Below are positions 18,171-26,191 of a DNA stretch of 64,000 nt, piece after piece (positions within the stretch are counted from its first letter, which is position 1; each line of letters begins with the position of its first letter). The DNA comes from Thermoplasmatota archaeon (GTDB taxonomy: Archaea > Thermoplasmatota > Thermoplasmata > Thermoplasmatales > GCA-001856825), in the NCBI GenBank assembly GCA_023379555.1, contig JAMCQR010000065.1, positions 66,479 to 130,478 of the forward strand, in the 5' to 3' direction. Below the pieces are notes generated by a model. That model ran no database searches. It was not told the DNA's origin and worked only from the letters and a program-made list of their open reading frames with translations. The translations under genes and the position numbers were made by a program.

Positions 18171-19145
18171 ATGAACGGAAGATCAGTTGTTCTATTCGCT
18201 GTTTTTTCTATCCTCATTCTCCTTATGCTAGTTGCTTGGACGTCTCAAGCTCAGACATCCTTGAACTTGAAGAATGATAGCAAAAAAAGTGCCATTGTAT
18301 GGATGGGTCTTGAGATTACCGGAGAGAATATCTCGGCAGACCTTTCTGCAATAAGGGAACACAAAGATGACTTGACAGGAGTATCATTTGAGCACTATAT
18401 GATTGACTCTCAGGGAGATCTGGAACCAATCTTCCCACTCACAAATGTAACTTCTGCCATACAATCAGATGGTCTTCAAACCTTCCCGATGATCATAAGC
18501 GTGAATCTGAATGATATAGAATATCTCATCAATCATCCAAATCATTTCATTCAGGCAGCCGTATCACAAGCCGTGGCAGAAAGATTCACTGGATTCAATG
18601 TTGATTTCGAGCCCACGAAAGCGGCAAACAGTACTGTTGCAATGGAATACTGTAGGTTCTTGACAGATTTTGCGGATGCTCTCCATTCTGAAGGAAAGAT
18701 ACTGACAGTGGATGTGACCACATGGAACCAATTTTGGAATTTCAGTGCCCTTGGGAACACGACCACTGACATCCTCTATGATATGGGCACATATGCATCT
18801 CCATCGATCGACTTTGCCTCCGCACTAGAATATGCGGCAATGGAGATTCCATTAAGCAAATTGGGAATAGGGTTAATTACTGTAAACGTTAATAATGGTT
18901 CTATTCTTGCAAACTACTCAGTTTCAGCGAGATTTCAGTTTCTCGAATCTTACAATGTGACAAATGTTGCCGTCTGGGATATGCCTCTTAATTCTTATTG
19001 GTGGGTATACCTTTCTAATTTCCTCGGAGAAAAAAATAACCACATTATTAATAAAAATCTTATTATTATAATAATCACTATCCTCGTGGCCGCCGGGGTT
19101 TCTTTCCTCTTCATCTTCAAGAGAAAAAGAAACCGGATTTCATGA
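18171..19145 (+). CDS. Secreted, membrane-anchored GH18-like glycosidase
   Basis: The 324-residue product has an N-terminal signal (about 6-24), a TIM-barrel-like body and a C-terminal membrane helix followed by KRKRNRIS. GFNVDFEPT (141-149) corresponds to the GH18 active-site strand (DGxDxDxE), with Glu147 as the likely acid; YDMGTYA and VAVWDMPLNSYWW fit the later barrel strands. Only one of the usual upstream aspartates is present (N and V occupy other positions), so activity is not certain. GH18 members cut chitin, chitobiose units or peptidoglycan (for example SleL-type spore enzymes). It diverges from the binding-protein gene, so the two could share a regulatory region. An extracellular role on GlcNAc polymers is inferred. 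Confidence 0.65.
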   Translation: MNGRSVVLFAVFSILILLMLVAWTSQAQTSLNLKNDSKKSAIVWMGLEITGENISADLSAIREHKDDLTGVSFEHYMIDSQGDLEPIFPLTNVTSAIQSDGLQTFPMIISVNLNDIEYLINHPNHFIQAAVSQAVAERFTGFNVDFEPTKAANSTVAMEYCRFLTDFADALHSEGKILTVDVTTWNQFWNFSALGNTTTDILYDMGTYASPSIDFASALEYAAMEIPLSKLGIGLITVNVNNGSILANYSVSARFQFLESYNVTNVAVWDMPLNSYWWVYLSNFLGEKNNHIINKNLIIIIITILVAAGVSFLFIFKRKRNRIS

Positions 19146-19203
19146 ATATTTGCGGTCCTTTTTGAAGGAGAATAGAGTGACTTCTTCCTTTAACAAAACC
19201 CAT

Positions 19204-19878
19204 CTACTCAGGGAACCGTCCAATCTTCTCAAAAATTCTCATCAGCGACCGAGAATAATCTGAACCGTCAAATAGGTCATTCTCCGTTACCCTTGAATAA
19301 TGTCCGTTTGCGTGTATAATCTTTCCACGACCCATGTATATCGCCACGTGGCCCTTAAAGAAGATAAGATCACCTGGCAGGGAACTGTCGAAGTCTTTTA
19401 CAGTTATCGAAGCATCTCGCTGCTCATTTGAATTTCTGGGAATCTCTATTCCCGAAAACCTGAAAAGTCTCTGCGTGAAACCAGAGCAGTCAAAACCAAA
19501 ATCAGAGGTTCCTCCCCACAGATAAGGTACCCCCATGAATCTTCTTGCTAATTTGACCGGCGAAAAATGCCTGTTCAGTGTTACCAGGTACCTCTCTGGT
19601 ATCATAAATCTTGTCACATCATCTTCACTAATAAGGGACCCAAATGGTAGGGCCATTATTCTATTCCTGTGTTGCTTTGAGAGCTTATAGACTCTCTCTG
19701 ACTCATTGCCTAGGAGGGATCTTTTCATATAGCCAACAACGCCATCCTTTCCCCTAACCTTTGCAAATTCCCCTACTTCTTCTAAGATCTCTACTGTCTC
19801 TCCATATACCAGTTGAGAATCCCTTTCGGAGTTCGTTGAAGGTTTAGTCCTGATATCGGCTACACTTGTTATGACCAT
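19204..19878 (-). CDS. NlpC/P60 endopeptidase with SH3b domain (gamma-D-Glu-DAP peptidase type)
   Basis: The 225 residues begin with a bacterial SH3-like domain (VADIRTKPSTNSE, GVVGYMKRSLL), a short middle SH3-like piece, and a C-terminal NlpC/P60 catalytic domain with Cys132 in GFDCSGFTQ, His178 in FFKGHVAIYMG and His190 in IIHANG. This is the domain order of YkfC-type enzymes, which cut between D-Glu and DAP in free murein peptides with an N-terminal L-Ala. No signal peptide is present, as expected for recycling enzymes. Codon 1 could be GTG 19881, but ATG 19878 with GGTG upstream is likelier. It diverges from diaminopimelate decarboxylase, which would use one of its products. Confidence 0.85.
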   Translation of the reverse strand: MVITSVADIRTKPSTNSERDSQLVYGETVEILEEVGEFAKVRGKDGVVGYMKRSLLGNESERVYKLSKQHRNRIMALPFGSLISEDDVTRFMIPERYLVTLNRHFSPVKLARRFMGVPYLWGGTSDFGFDCSGFTQRLFRFSGIEIPRNSNEQRDASITVKDFDSSLPGDLIFFKGHVAIYMGRGKIIHANGHYSRVTENDLFDGSDYSRSLMRIFEKIGRFPE

Positions 19879-20044
19879 CACCTTTTTTTATGCGATTCTA
19901 TCACAAAAACATTACTTCTGGTTCACCGTTTCTTGGAACCTTTTATTTCAAGCTCGAGAGGGTGCACTAAGAAGTGAAACATTCTAGTAAAGAACATTGA
20001 TATTGCGATTTAGCATACCGTTACATGGAGATTGAGGGGTTTGC

Positions 20045-21304
20045 ATGGATTTCCTGAGTTATTTTGATGTGGAGCACAACACACTCTACATGGATGGGAA
20101 GAAAGTCATTGAAATAGCGGAAAGGTACGGAACACCCCTTATATTATATTCAAAGAAGAGGATACTTGAGAATATAACGGCAATTAGAAATGCATTTCAA
20201 TCAAGTAGCCATTCCATCCATTTTGCAGTGAAGTCGAATTTCAATCCTTTCATACTTTCATTAATGAAGGAAAACGGAGTGGGAGCTGACGTATCCAACT
20301 ATAACGAGGCAATACTTGCACTAAGAGCCGGAATTAAACCCGACGATATTATTGCGTCTCCGAACAATATGACAAGGGAGGAACTTCTAAAGATCATCAA
20401 CCTTGGAATTGCAGTGAATTTTGACGATGTCTCCCAGATGGACCTGGTTAAGGATCATCTTCCGCACACGGTCTCCTTCAGAATTAATCCTGGAATCGGA
20501 AAAGGGGAGTTCACAGGCATTACGACGGGTGGAAAGGGAAGTAAATTTGGAATTCCGGTATCATCCGCTTTAAGCGCATATCGTAAAGCAAAAAATTCTG
20601 GGGCTAGGAGGTTCGGAATTCATATGATGGCCGGATCTAATATCCTTGATCCTAGTTTTTTTAAGGCATCTACAGGTATTTTCTTCGAAGTTGCAGATAA
20701 GATATCCAGCGAGGGCGATGTGGAATTTGAGTTCCTCGATGTCGGAGGTGGATTTGGGGTGCCCTATAGGGATTCAGATGAGAGGCTTGACCTTAACACT
20801 GTAGCAGCAAATATAATGGAGAACTTCAATAAGTACCAAATAAATGGGATGTTTAAAGGTTCTAAACTTATCCTTGAACCTGGAAGATTTCTTGTTGCTG
20901 ACGCAGGGGTACTTCTTGCAAAAGTGACAAACATAAAAAAATATGACAAATTGATCATAGGAACCGATGTCAGTATGAATACTCTCATAAGGTCCCCACT
21001 ATATGGAGCAACCCATCCTGTTCTGGTTGTCGATAAAGTAGGCGAGAAACCAGTGGTAAACGCTGATATTGTAGGTCAGGTTTGCGAGAATACTGATGTC
21101 CTTCGGAAAGACGTAATGCTTCCCAAATTGGAATATGGGGACCTACTGGCTTTTCTCAATGCCGGGGCTTACGTCACGTCGATGGCTTCCAACTACAATA
21201 TGATTCCAAGGCCGAAGGAAATCATGTTGGACGGTAATGATGAAATAATGTTGCGGAGAGAAGACACTTTAGACGATATGCTTTCGCAGTTCATCTTTCC
21301 TTGA
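20045..21304 (+). CDS. lysA: Diaminopimelate decarboxylase
   Basis: A fold-III PLP enzyme of 419 residues. HFAVKSNFNP carries the PLP lysine, GIHMMAGSN the stacking histidine in the form usual for archaeal LysA, DVGGGFGVPY the glycine-rich phosphate loop, EPGRFLVADAG the EPGR motif, VCENTDVL the cysteine loop and GAYVTSMASNYN the substrate tyrosine. It converts meso-DAP to L-lysine and CO2. GAGGGG lies 5 nt before the ATG. No other lysine-biosynthesis gene is nearby; instead it stands back to back with an NlpC/P60 peptidase that can release DAP-containing products. It may serve lysine production from scavenged DAP as well as normal synthesis. Carboxynorspermidine or ornithine decarboxylase is less likely. 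Confidence 0.85.
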   Translation: MDFLSYFDVEHNTLYMDGKKVIEIAERYGTPLILYSKKRILENITAIRNAFQSSSHSIHFAVKSNFNPFILSLMKENGVGADVSNYNEAILALRAGIKPDDIIASPNNMTREELLKIINLGIAVNFDDVSQMDLVKDHLPHTVSFRINPGIGKGEFTGITTGGKGSKFGIPVSSALSAYRKAKNSGARRFGIHMMAGSNILDPSFFKASTGIFFEVADKISSEGDVEFEFLDVGGGFGVPYRDSDERLDLNTVAANIMENFNKYQINGMFKGSKLILEPGRFLVADAGVLLAKVTNIKKYDKLIIGTDVSMNTLIRSPLYGATHPVLVVDKVGEKPVVNADIVGQVCENTDVLRKDVMLPKLEYGDLLAFLNAGAYVTSMASNYNMIPRPKEIMLDGNDEIMLRREDTLDDMLSQFIFP

Positions 21305-22044
21305 TCTCTGTCTCAATATTTCATATCCCGTTTTCGGTTCATTATTACCTTGCTAAAGATCATTAGCAGGTCAGCTGTTTAAGGAATGAACTTCGGCACC
21401 GTCGATTTAATCTTTTCTTTTACAGGAAACGGGACTTGAAGGATAAATTACGCAAGAAGGAATGTAGATCCAATAAGTGGGGACCTCATTTACTGTAGCT
21501 CCAATTGCTGATGCTGAAAGATCACATCGTAATCTATTTGTTCGATAAATCTATTCAAATTCAATTATTGAATAAACTCATTTTTTATTCTTGGGTTAAC
21601 CACCGGAGTGAATCTCGCAATGTCAGAACTAATGCTGGCGCAGTCTGTCACCGCTTTGATATTTGAACTCTCAATCAGATAAATGCGATTCAAAGGCTCC
21701 AGGTCTGGCATATCTTACCTTTTATGCGGTTAACAAACATTCTTTGCGCTCGTCAACCTCATCTAATTTCTTGTTTAAGAGCTAACAGCCCTCTTCCTTG
21801 AATCCCATTGTTCAACAATCATCATCTGAATTTTTATACCAACCCAAGAGGTATAGTTCATTATGCATCTCTCAGAAATCGTAACAATGTCAGATGGAAA
21901 GGAAAATGAGGGGGCTGTTTTGTGAGACCGTTTTTTTCAAAGTGACGCCAAAAGGCCGTTACTTAACATGCTTTACTAGATAAATCGTTCTAAAATAAAT
22001 GGTCAACGGCTGCATCTCTTTCAGGATTGACATTGCTGAAATAT
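21305..22044. other. Intergenic stretch of 740 bp with tiny frames only
   Basis: Between lysA and the ATPase gene I see a 48-residue minus-strand frame (21565-21711, listed separately) and a 20-residue plus-strand frame (ATG 21863 to TGA 21925) that has a TTTATA box about 29 nt upstream. The latter could be a truncated gene start. No RNA gene or repeat was recognised. Confidence 0.4.
21565..21711 (-). CDS. Possible 48-residue protein, unrecognised
   Basis: ATG 21711 to TAA 21565, with AAAGGT about 6 nt upstream of the ATG and an in-frame TAA just before it. The peptide reads as genuine protein (LNRIYLIESSNIKAVTDC, then IARFTPVVNPRIKNEFI) and shows no membrane segment. It may be a small gene or the C-terminal end of a larger lost one. 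I do not recognise the family. Confidence 0.35.
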   Translation of the reverse strand: MPDLEPLNRIYLIESSNIKAVTDCASISSDIARFTPVVNPRIKNEFIQ

Positions 22045-23511
22045 CTAAGTAATAATCTGCATCCTGAGTGTGTTATTCACGTCGGGATAAACGCCGTAAT
22101 ATTGCGTATATGGACTGACGCCGTAGGTCAGGATTGTATTCCCTTTCCTCTCCACATTTACAACTATGTCGAATATTTGATTTATTGTTCCAATCAGTTT
22201 CGAATCGTGATTCATCATTATGAGTGAATCCTTGGTTCCCCTTATGTTACTTGAAACTCTTGAAATGATTTCATCTGTAATTCTGGATCCTTCAAGCTTC
22301 TCCAACGCTCTGGTCGATTCGATGAATAATATTCCATCGGTGCTATCCGATAGCTCAACTATATTTCTCATGTACTCCCTCATTCTTTCTTCCTTGGTTG
22401 TCTGACCCAGGCCAGCTATAAACCTCTTCCCGGACACGTCATTTTCCAAGTCTACTATCCTGATGTTGTTCTCGTAGTCTTTCAACGGAAGTGCTTCATT
22501 TATGAAAGTATATGTCTCCATTGGTCCCTTGTCGGGGTCCCCTAAGTACAAAATGCCTTTATTTTCCTTAAGCGCCTTGACAATCGAGGGTACAAGCAAA
22601 GAATAAGCCACATCAGTTTTGATGTTTATAAAGTTGAAGGCAATAGCATTCTTTCCCTTGACGTCCACTATTTTCTTGTCAATGAAATTGATTCCTGTAA
22701 CTATTCCTTGCAGGTCTGTTTCGTGATTGTAGGTGTACGTTCCAATGTAATTTGTAGGAGGGATGTATGCGAACCTCCCCCCATCGAGGGTGTAGCTATA
22801 TTCGTTTGACTCAATCTGGGTGTATCTCATTTTTTCAAGCCGGATGTTCCTTATGATTCTTGAATCAATGAATTCTTTGTGCAAAGTAATTACTCCATCA
22901 ACAAGGTAATCCAACCTGTTTAGCTTGCCTTCTACATCTGACTCACTGACTATAACCAGATCGATTCCAGAGTTTTCAACAATGTCCTTCTGTAAGGCGA
23001 ATATCATCTTATCTTCTTCAATACCGAGCTTTCTTGATATACCCTCTATGCTGTCTATGATAAGTGCTGGTTTCTGTTTCATTATGAGGTTTAGGGAGTC
23101 GATTGTTCTCTCTAGCTCGGCAGAATTGATGCCAAGAGAATCAAGGTTGTAGGTTACGACTTTATCTGGTCTTTGATTCACTAGGCTCCTGAGTACTTCA
23201 TTACCTGATATCAATACTTCGCTCTGCTTCTGCTCATTTGTCTTAGGATTAATAGTTCTCAGGAATCTTTTCCCAGCATCTATTATCCTGTTCTTCGAAT
23301 CTGATTCTTTGACCCACGGAAACTGATTGTAGATGGATTGATCGCCGACCCTTGTCGAAAGATAGACGGATTTCTGGGGAGTAAACACGTTTTCCATCAT
23401 CTCAAGTGCAAGCGTCGTCTTTCCCGAGCCCGCGGAGCCTCGTATTATGAGCGATTTTCCCCACGGATTTCGCAAGAAGCCTTCAATCTCTGGTGGAAAT
23501 CTTGATAACAC
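22045..23511 (-). CDS. RecA-superfamily ATPase, KaiC/GvpD-like
   Basis: A 488-residue protein with an N-terminal P-loop GSAGSGKTTLA (about 25-35), a Walker B strand in KPALIIDSIEG (about 148-158), and a second RecA-like half without a P-loop (KALKENKGILYLGD, TDGILFIESTR). The first half resembles KaiC-family and GvpD-like NTPases, which in archaea include regulators and surface-apparatus ATPases. The start is GTG 23511 with TTTAAATAA 25 nt upstream (23532-23540), so it likely has its own leaderless transcript. A membrane protein gene lies 47 nt upstream on the same strand. A regulatory or membrane-linked role is inference; it is not RadA. Confidence 0.7.
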   Translation of the reverse strand: MLSRFPPEIEGFLRNPWGKSLIIRGSAGSGKTTLALEMMENVFTPQKSVYLSTRVGDQSIYNQFPWVKESDSKNRIIDAGKRFLRTINPKTNEQKQSEVLISGNEVLRSLVNQRPDKVVTYNLDSLGINSAELERTIDSLNLIMKQKPALIIDSIEGISRKLGIEEDKMIFALQKDIVENSGIDLVIVSESDVEGKLNRLDYLVDGVITLHKEFIDSRIIRNIRLEKMRYTQIESNEYSYTLDGGRFAYIPPTNYIGTYTYNHETDLQGIVTGINFIDKKIVDVKGKNAIAFNFINIKTDVAYSLLVPSIVKALKENKGILYLGDPDKGPMETYTFINEALPLKDYENNIRIVDLENDVSGKRFIAGLGQTTKEERMREYMRNIVELSDSTDGILFIESTRALEKLEGSRITDEIISRVSSNIRGTKDSLIMMNHDSKLIGTINQIFDIVVNVERKGNTILTYGVSPYTQYYGVYPDVNNTLRMQIIT

Positions 23512-23557
23512 AATTATGCATTAGGAAGCTGTTTAAATAATTTGTCGAAGAAAAAAA

Positions 23558-24196
23558 TTAAATATATTCATCGGCGGCATCTTCTTCCTTAGCCTTTTCT
23601 TTGAGGACTTTTTTTAGCAGTGGGTGCGGCTTCTCTTCAGGTTGATATTCCACGACCGTCGGTTTCATCGCATTATCATCGTTGTGGTGAGGATGTTTCT
23701 GACTTAGCAGCTTTGGCCTGTCCTTATCCCTTATCTTCAGTTCTGAGATGCTCCCCCCTAAGAATCCAAATGCTATCAGTACAGCCCAGTTTGGAGGCAC
23801 AGCAAGCAGGAATGTGCGGAAACTACTGAACATCAATGAAACAGAATAGATGAGAGAACCCAAAAATGGGTTTAAAATTTGAATGTGGTAAAGAATGTTG
23901 CCAGAAAGATAAGAAATGACCATCGGAGGAATTTGTATTACATATGTTAGCAAATATGCAGATGTCCCGAAAGCAACCGAAATAATTGAAGTCACAAGTA
24001 GACCTTTGTACTTGTTCCCTGCTGCCCTACCTGCGACGTACCCAGAAAGCATCGGCCCAAATATAGGTAACCACCACAGAAGAACCGTCCCAACAAGAGC
24101 GATGACAAGAGATCCTTTGATCGAATATCTGCCCGTTTCCTTGTACCTGTTCCATCCCTCAAGTGTAATGAGTGACATTAGTCTGACAATAGTCAT
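23558..24196 (-). CDS. Membrane protein with about four helices and a charged C-terminal tail
   Basis: In 212 residues I see hydrophobic segments at about 26-46, 64-84, 90-125 and 135-150, with a glycine-rich MLSGYVAGRAAGN pattern in the first pair that resembles DUF5518-type small archaeal membrane proteins. The last 60 residues are polar and basic/acidic (histidine and lysine rich, KAKEEDAADEYI end). A TATA-like AAATATATAGG is centred about 26 nt before the ATG. It precedes the KaiC/GvpD-like ATPase gene by 47 nt, so the two may work together. No function can be assigned. Confidence 0.6.
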   Translation of the reverse strand: MTIVRLMSLITLEGWNRYKETGRYSIKGSLVIALVGTVLLWWLPIFGPMLSGYVAGRAAGNKYKGLLVTSIISVAFGTSAYLLTYVIQIPPMVISYLSGNILYHIQILNPFLGSLIYSVSLMFSSFRTFLLAVPPNWAVLIAFGFLGGSISELKIRDKDRPKLLSQKHPHHNDDNAMKPTVVEYQPEEKPHPLLKKVLKEKAKEEDAADEYI

Positions 24197-24358
24197 ACAA
24201 AGATAAATACTTTTCCTATATATTTTCTAGAATATTATATAAGTATAAATATATGAATACCAACGTTTCGTAGACCTTTTAACTTCGTCGTTCATTCGTT
24301 TCCACCACATATGGCACGTCTGAAAATTAAGGTATTGCTTTAGGTTCGGTGCGGCATT

Positions 24359-24394
24359 ACCTCACAAAGAACCTCACAAAGAACCTCACAAAGA
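24359..24394 (+). repeat. Three perfect tandem copies of a 12-bp unit
   Basis: ACCTCACAAAGA is repeated exactly at 24359-24370, 24371-24382 and 24383-24394. It abuts the TATA box of the MFS transporter gene, in the position where archaeal activators or repressors bind. Confidence 0.9.
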
Positions 24395-24403
24395 ATATAA
24401 ATT
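24395..24403 (+). promoter_or_regulatory. TATA box of the MFS transporter gene
   Basis: ATATAAATT follows the triplicated 12-bp repeat. It is centred about 24 nt before GTG 24423 and 29 nt before TTG 24428, which places the transcript start at or close to those codons. Confidence 0.55.
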
Positions 24404-24449
24404 ACTGTAATATTCCGGGGGAGTGATTTGATCTACGGATAGGAGAAAC

Positions 24450-25589
24450 ATTTACCTGATTTCAATTGGCTCTTTCATCAGGACTTTTGGAACTGGGGCT
24501 GTCTGGGCATTTACGGCCTTATACTTGTCAAAAATCCTTCACGTCAACCTTATATTCATTGGAGCTGTTTTCGCAATAAATGCTATCTCAGGGGGTTTAA
24601 TCCAGATTTATTCTGGATATCTGGGAGACAAGTACGGGTTCAAAAGAACGATATTGATATTCTCCTTCGGGTCTGTATTTTCAATATTCTCGCTTTTCCT
24701 AATATCACATTTCACTACTTCTGCGGAGATATTTATCCCTGTCTTCATAGTCAGTAACCTGGTTGTCTCCCTTTACCAACCCTCGACCAATGCATTGCTG
24801 TCACTTAGTAGCGAGACCGCATTATCGGGATTTTCCACCTTGCGAATTGCTGCCAATCTTGGCTGGGCGATCGGTCCAGCACTAGGTGGAATTATTATCA
24901 CCATTTACGGATTCTCTTTCATTTATCTCGTCGCTTCTGCCGCGTCATTAATCTCGTTCCTGATGTATTTCATGCTCCGGGATATCGGCAAGACGGGCCA
25001 ATTTATCAATAAGAACATGCTCATAAATGATAGACGTATGACCATATTTGGTGTGAGCATTACATTTCTTTTCGTGGTAGTGTCCCAATTTTCTGTCACG
25101 TTATCTATCTACGCAAATGAATTCATGGGAGTGAGCTACTCCTCTGTCGGCCTGATATACTTTACAAATGGAATAGTGGTGGTTCTTTTCCAATGGCCTA
25201 TTTACCTCATTGTCAGAAGAATTGGAATGTGGAACGGAATGCTTGCCGGAACAGTGCTGTATATCATGGGTTATTTTTCTATGGCCATGGATCATCATTT
25301 GATACAATTCCTCGTTTCAATGTTCATACTGACTCTTGGAGAGAACTTCGTCACTCCAACGGGGAATGCAATTGTTTCCCAAATCGCAAAAGGAAAACGT
25401 CTTGGATCGTACATGGGGTTATACAATTTCTTCAATTCGTTTGGAAGAGGAATGGGACCATCATATGGCTCTTTTTTATTGTCAGCATACACAAATCCAT
25501 TTGATATTTGGGGGTTCGCAGTATTACCTGGTGGAATCGCATTCCTTCTCCTGGCAATCCAAAAATTCAGAATGAAGGAAATTAATTAG
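24450..25589 (+). CDS. Major facilitator superfamily transporter, 5' end disturbed
   Basis: Twelve hydrophobic segments and the MFS loop signature after helix 2 (GYLGDKYGFKRT) mark a single-polypeptide proton- or solute-coupled transporter; a second GxxxD/R-like loop occurs mid-protein. The first helix (YLISIGSFIRTFGTGAVWA) is encoded upstream of the first canonical in-frame start (TTG 24525), which would remove it. Reading back, the frame has ATT 24450 with AGGAG 4 nt upstream, CTG 24456, and GTG 24423 followed two codons later by an in-frame TGA (24429-24431). TTG 24428 would reach the frame if one base in TACGGAT were removed. So the gene uses an unusual start, reads through TGA, or is frameshifted. 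The substrate is unknown; drug or sugar efflux-type folds are closest. Confidence 0.78.
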   Translation: MYLISIGSFIRTFGTGAVWAFTALYLSKILHVNLIFIGAVFAINAISGGLIQIYSGYLGDKYGFKRTILIFSFGSVFSIFSLFLISHFTTSAEIFIPVFIVSNLVVSLYQPSTNALLSLSSETALSGFSTLRIAANLGWAIGPALGGIIITIYGFSFIYLVASAASLISFLMYFMLRDIGKTGQFINKNMLINDRRMTIFGVSITFLFVVVSQFSVTLSIYANEFMGVSYSSVGLIYFTNGIVVVLFQWPIYLIVRRIGMWNGMLAGTVLYIMGYFSMAMDHHLIQFLVSMFILTLGENFVTPTGNAIVSQIAKGKRLGSYMGLYNFFNSFGRGMGPSYGSFLLSAYTNPFDIWGFAVLPGGIAFLLLAIQKFRMKEIN

Positions 25590-25644
25590 AAAATCCCAGA
25601 TCCATGACTTTGTAATCATTCAATTATGAACGTATATGAAACAC

Positions 25645-25821
25645 TCACGCCTGTGAGACGAATGATTCTCCCGATACGACCTCACGGAGAACAAACGCTG
25701 ATATTATCCAGATAAGCCCTACAAGTACCGGAACTATATTTCCGATGTACAGTCCAATTCCAACTAAAATTAATGGTAAAATGTAAAATAAAATAAATAG
25801 AATGAGTTTCCTCGCATTCAT
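25645..25821 (-). CDS. Small two-helix membrane protein (58 residues) at the end of the L12 operon
   Basis: ATG 25821 begins 9 nt after the rpl12 stop, and the frame ends with TGA at 25645. The product has a basic start (MNARK), two hydrophobic helices (about 6-25 and 28-45) separated by a glycine turn (GLYIGN), and a polar tail. The position implies co-transcription with the ribosomal stalk genes. The composition and start context look genuine, although it is shorter than most gene finders report. The function is unknown. Confidence 0.6.
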   Translation of the reverse strand: MNARKLILFILFYILPLILVGIGLYIGNIVPVLVGLIWIISAFVLREVVSGESFVSQA

Positions 25822-25830
25822 TCAGATCGT

Positions 25831-26148
25831 CTATCCGAAAAGAGCTCCAAGCCCGGCTACTGCTTCTTCCTCACTCTTGTCCTCTTTCTTCTCTTCCTTC
25901 TTTTCCTCTTTCTTCTCTTCCTTCTTTGAGGATGTCTCTGCCTGTGCGACTGGCTGGACTGCAACCATTGAAGATTTTATTGCCTCCTCAATGTTCACGC
26001 CTTCCAGCGATGTAATGAGGCTCTTGACCTTTGCGGGATCAGGTGTTACTCCTGCCGCTTTCAGTATTTCGGATACTCCTTCTTCTGTCACTGGTTTTCC
26101 AACCGCATTCAGTATCAGTGCGCTGTATATGTATTCCATATTATCCAC
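25831..26148 (-). CDS. rpl12: Ribosomal protein L12 (P1/P2 stalk protein)
   Basis: A 105-residue archaeal stalk protein: helical N-terminal dimerisation domain ([17 protein letters not shown]), an alanine-rich hinge, a long lysine/glutamate run ([15 protein letters not shown]) and the conserved end GLGALFG, which recruits translation GTPases. It binds as dimers to L10, encoded 43 nt upstream. Confidence 0.97.
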   Translation of the reverse strand: MDNMEYIYSALILNAVGKPVTEEGVSEILKAAGVTPDPAKVKSLITSLEGVNIEEAIKSSMVAVQPVAQAETSSKKEEKKEEKKEEKKEDKSEEEAVAGLGALFG

Positions 26149-26191
26149 CCTTAATTACTTACAGATAATAAATTTGATGCTTTAAACATAT

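Noticed and set aside
25802..26185. Open plus-strand frame rich in Ser/Phe opposite rpl12
   Set aside because: It is the antisense shadow of the Lys/Glu-rich L12 gene; the repetitive composition comes from the KKEE codons.
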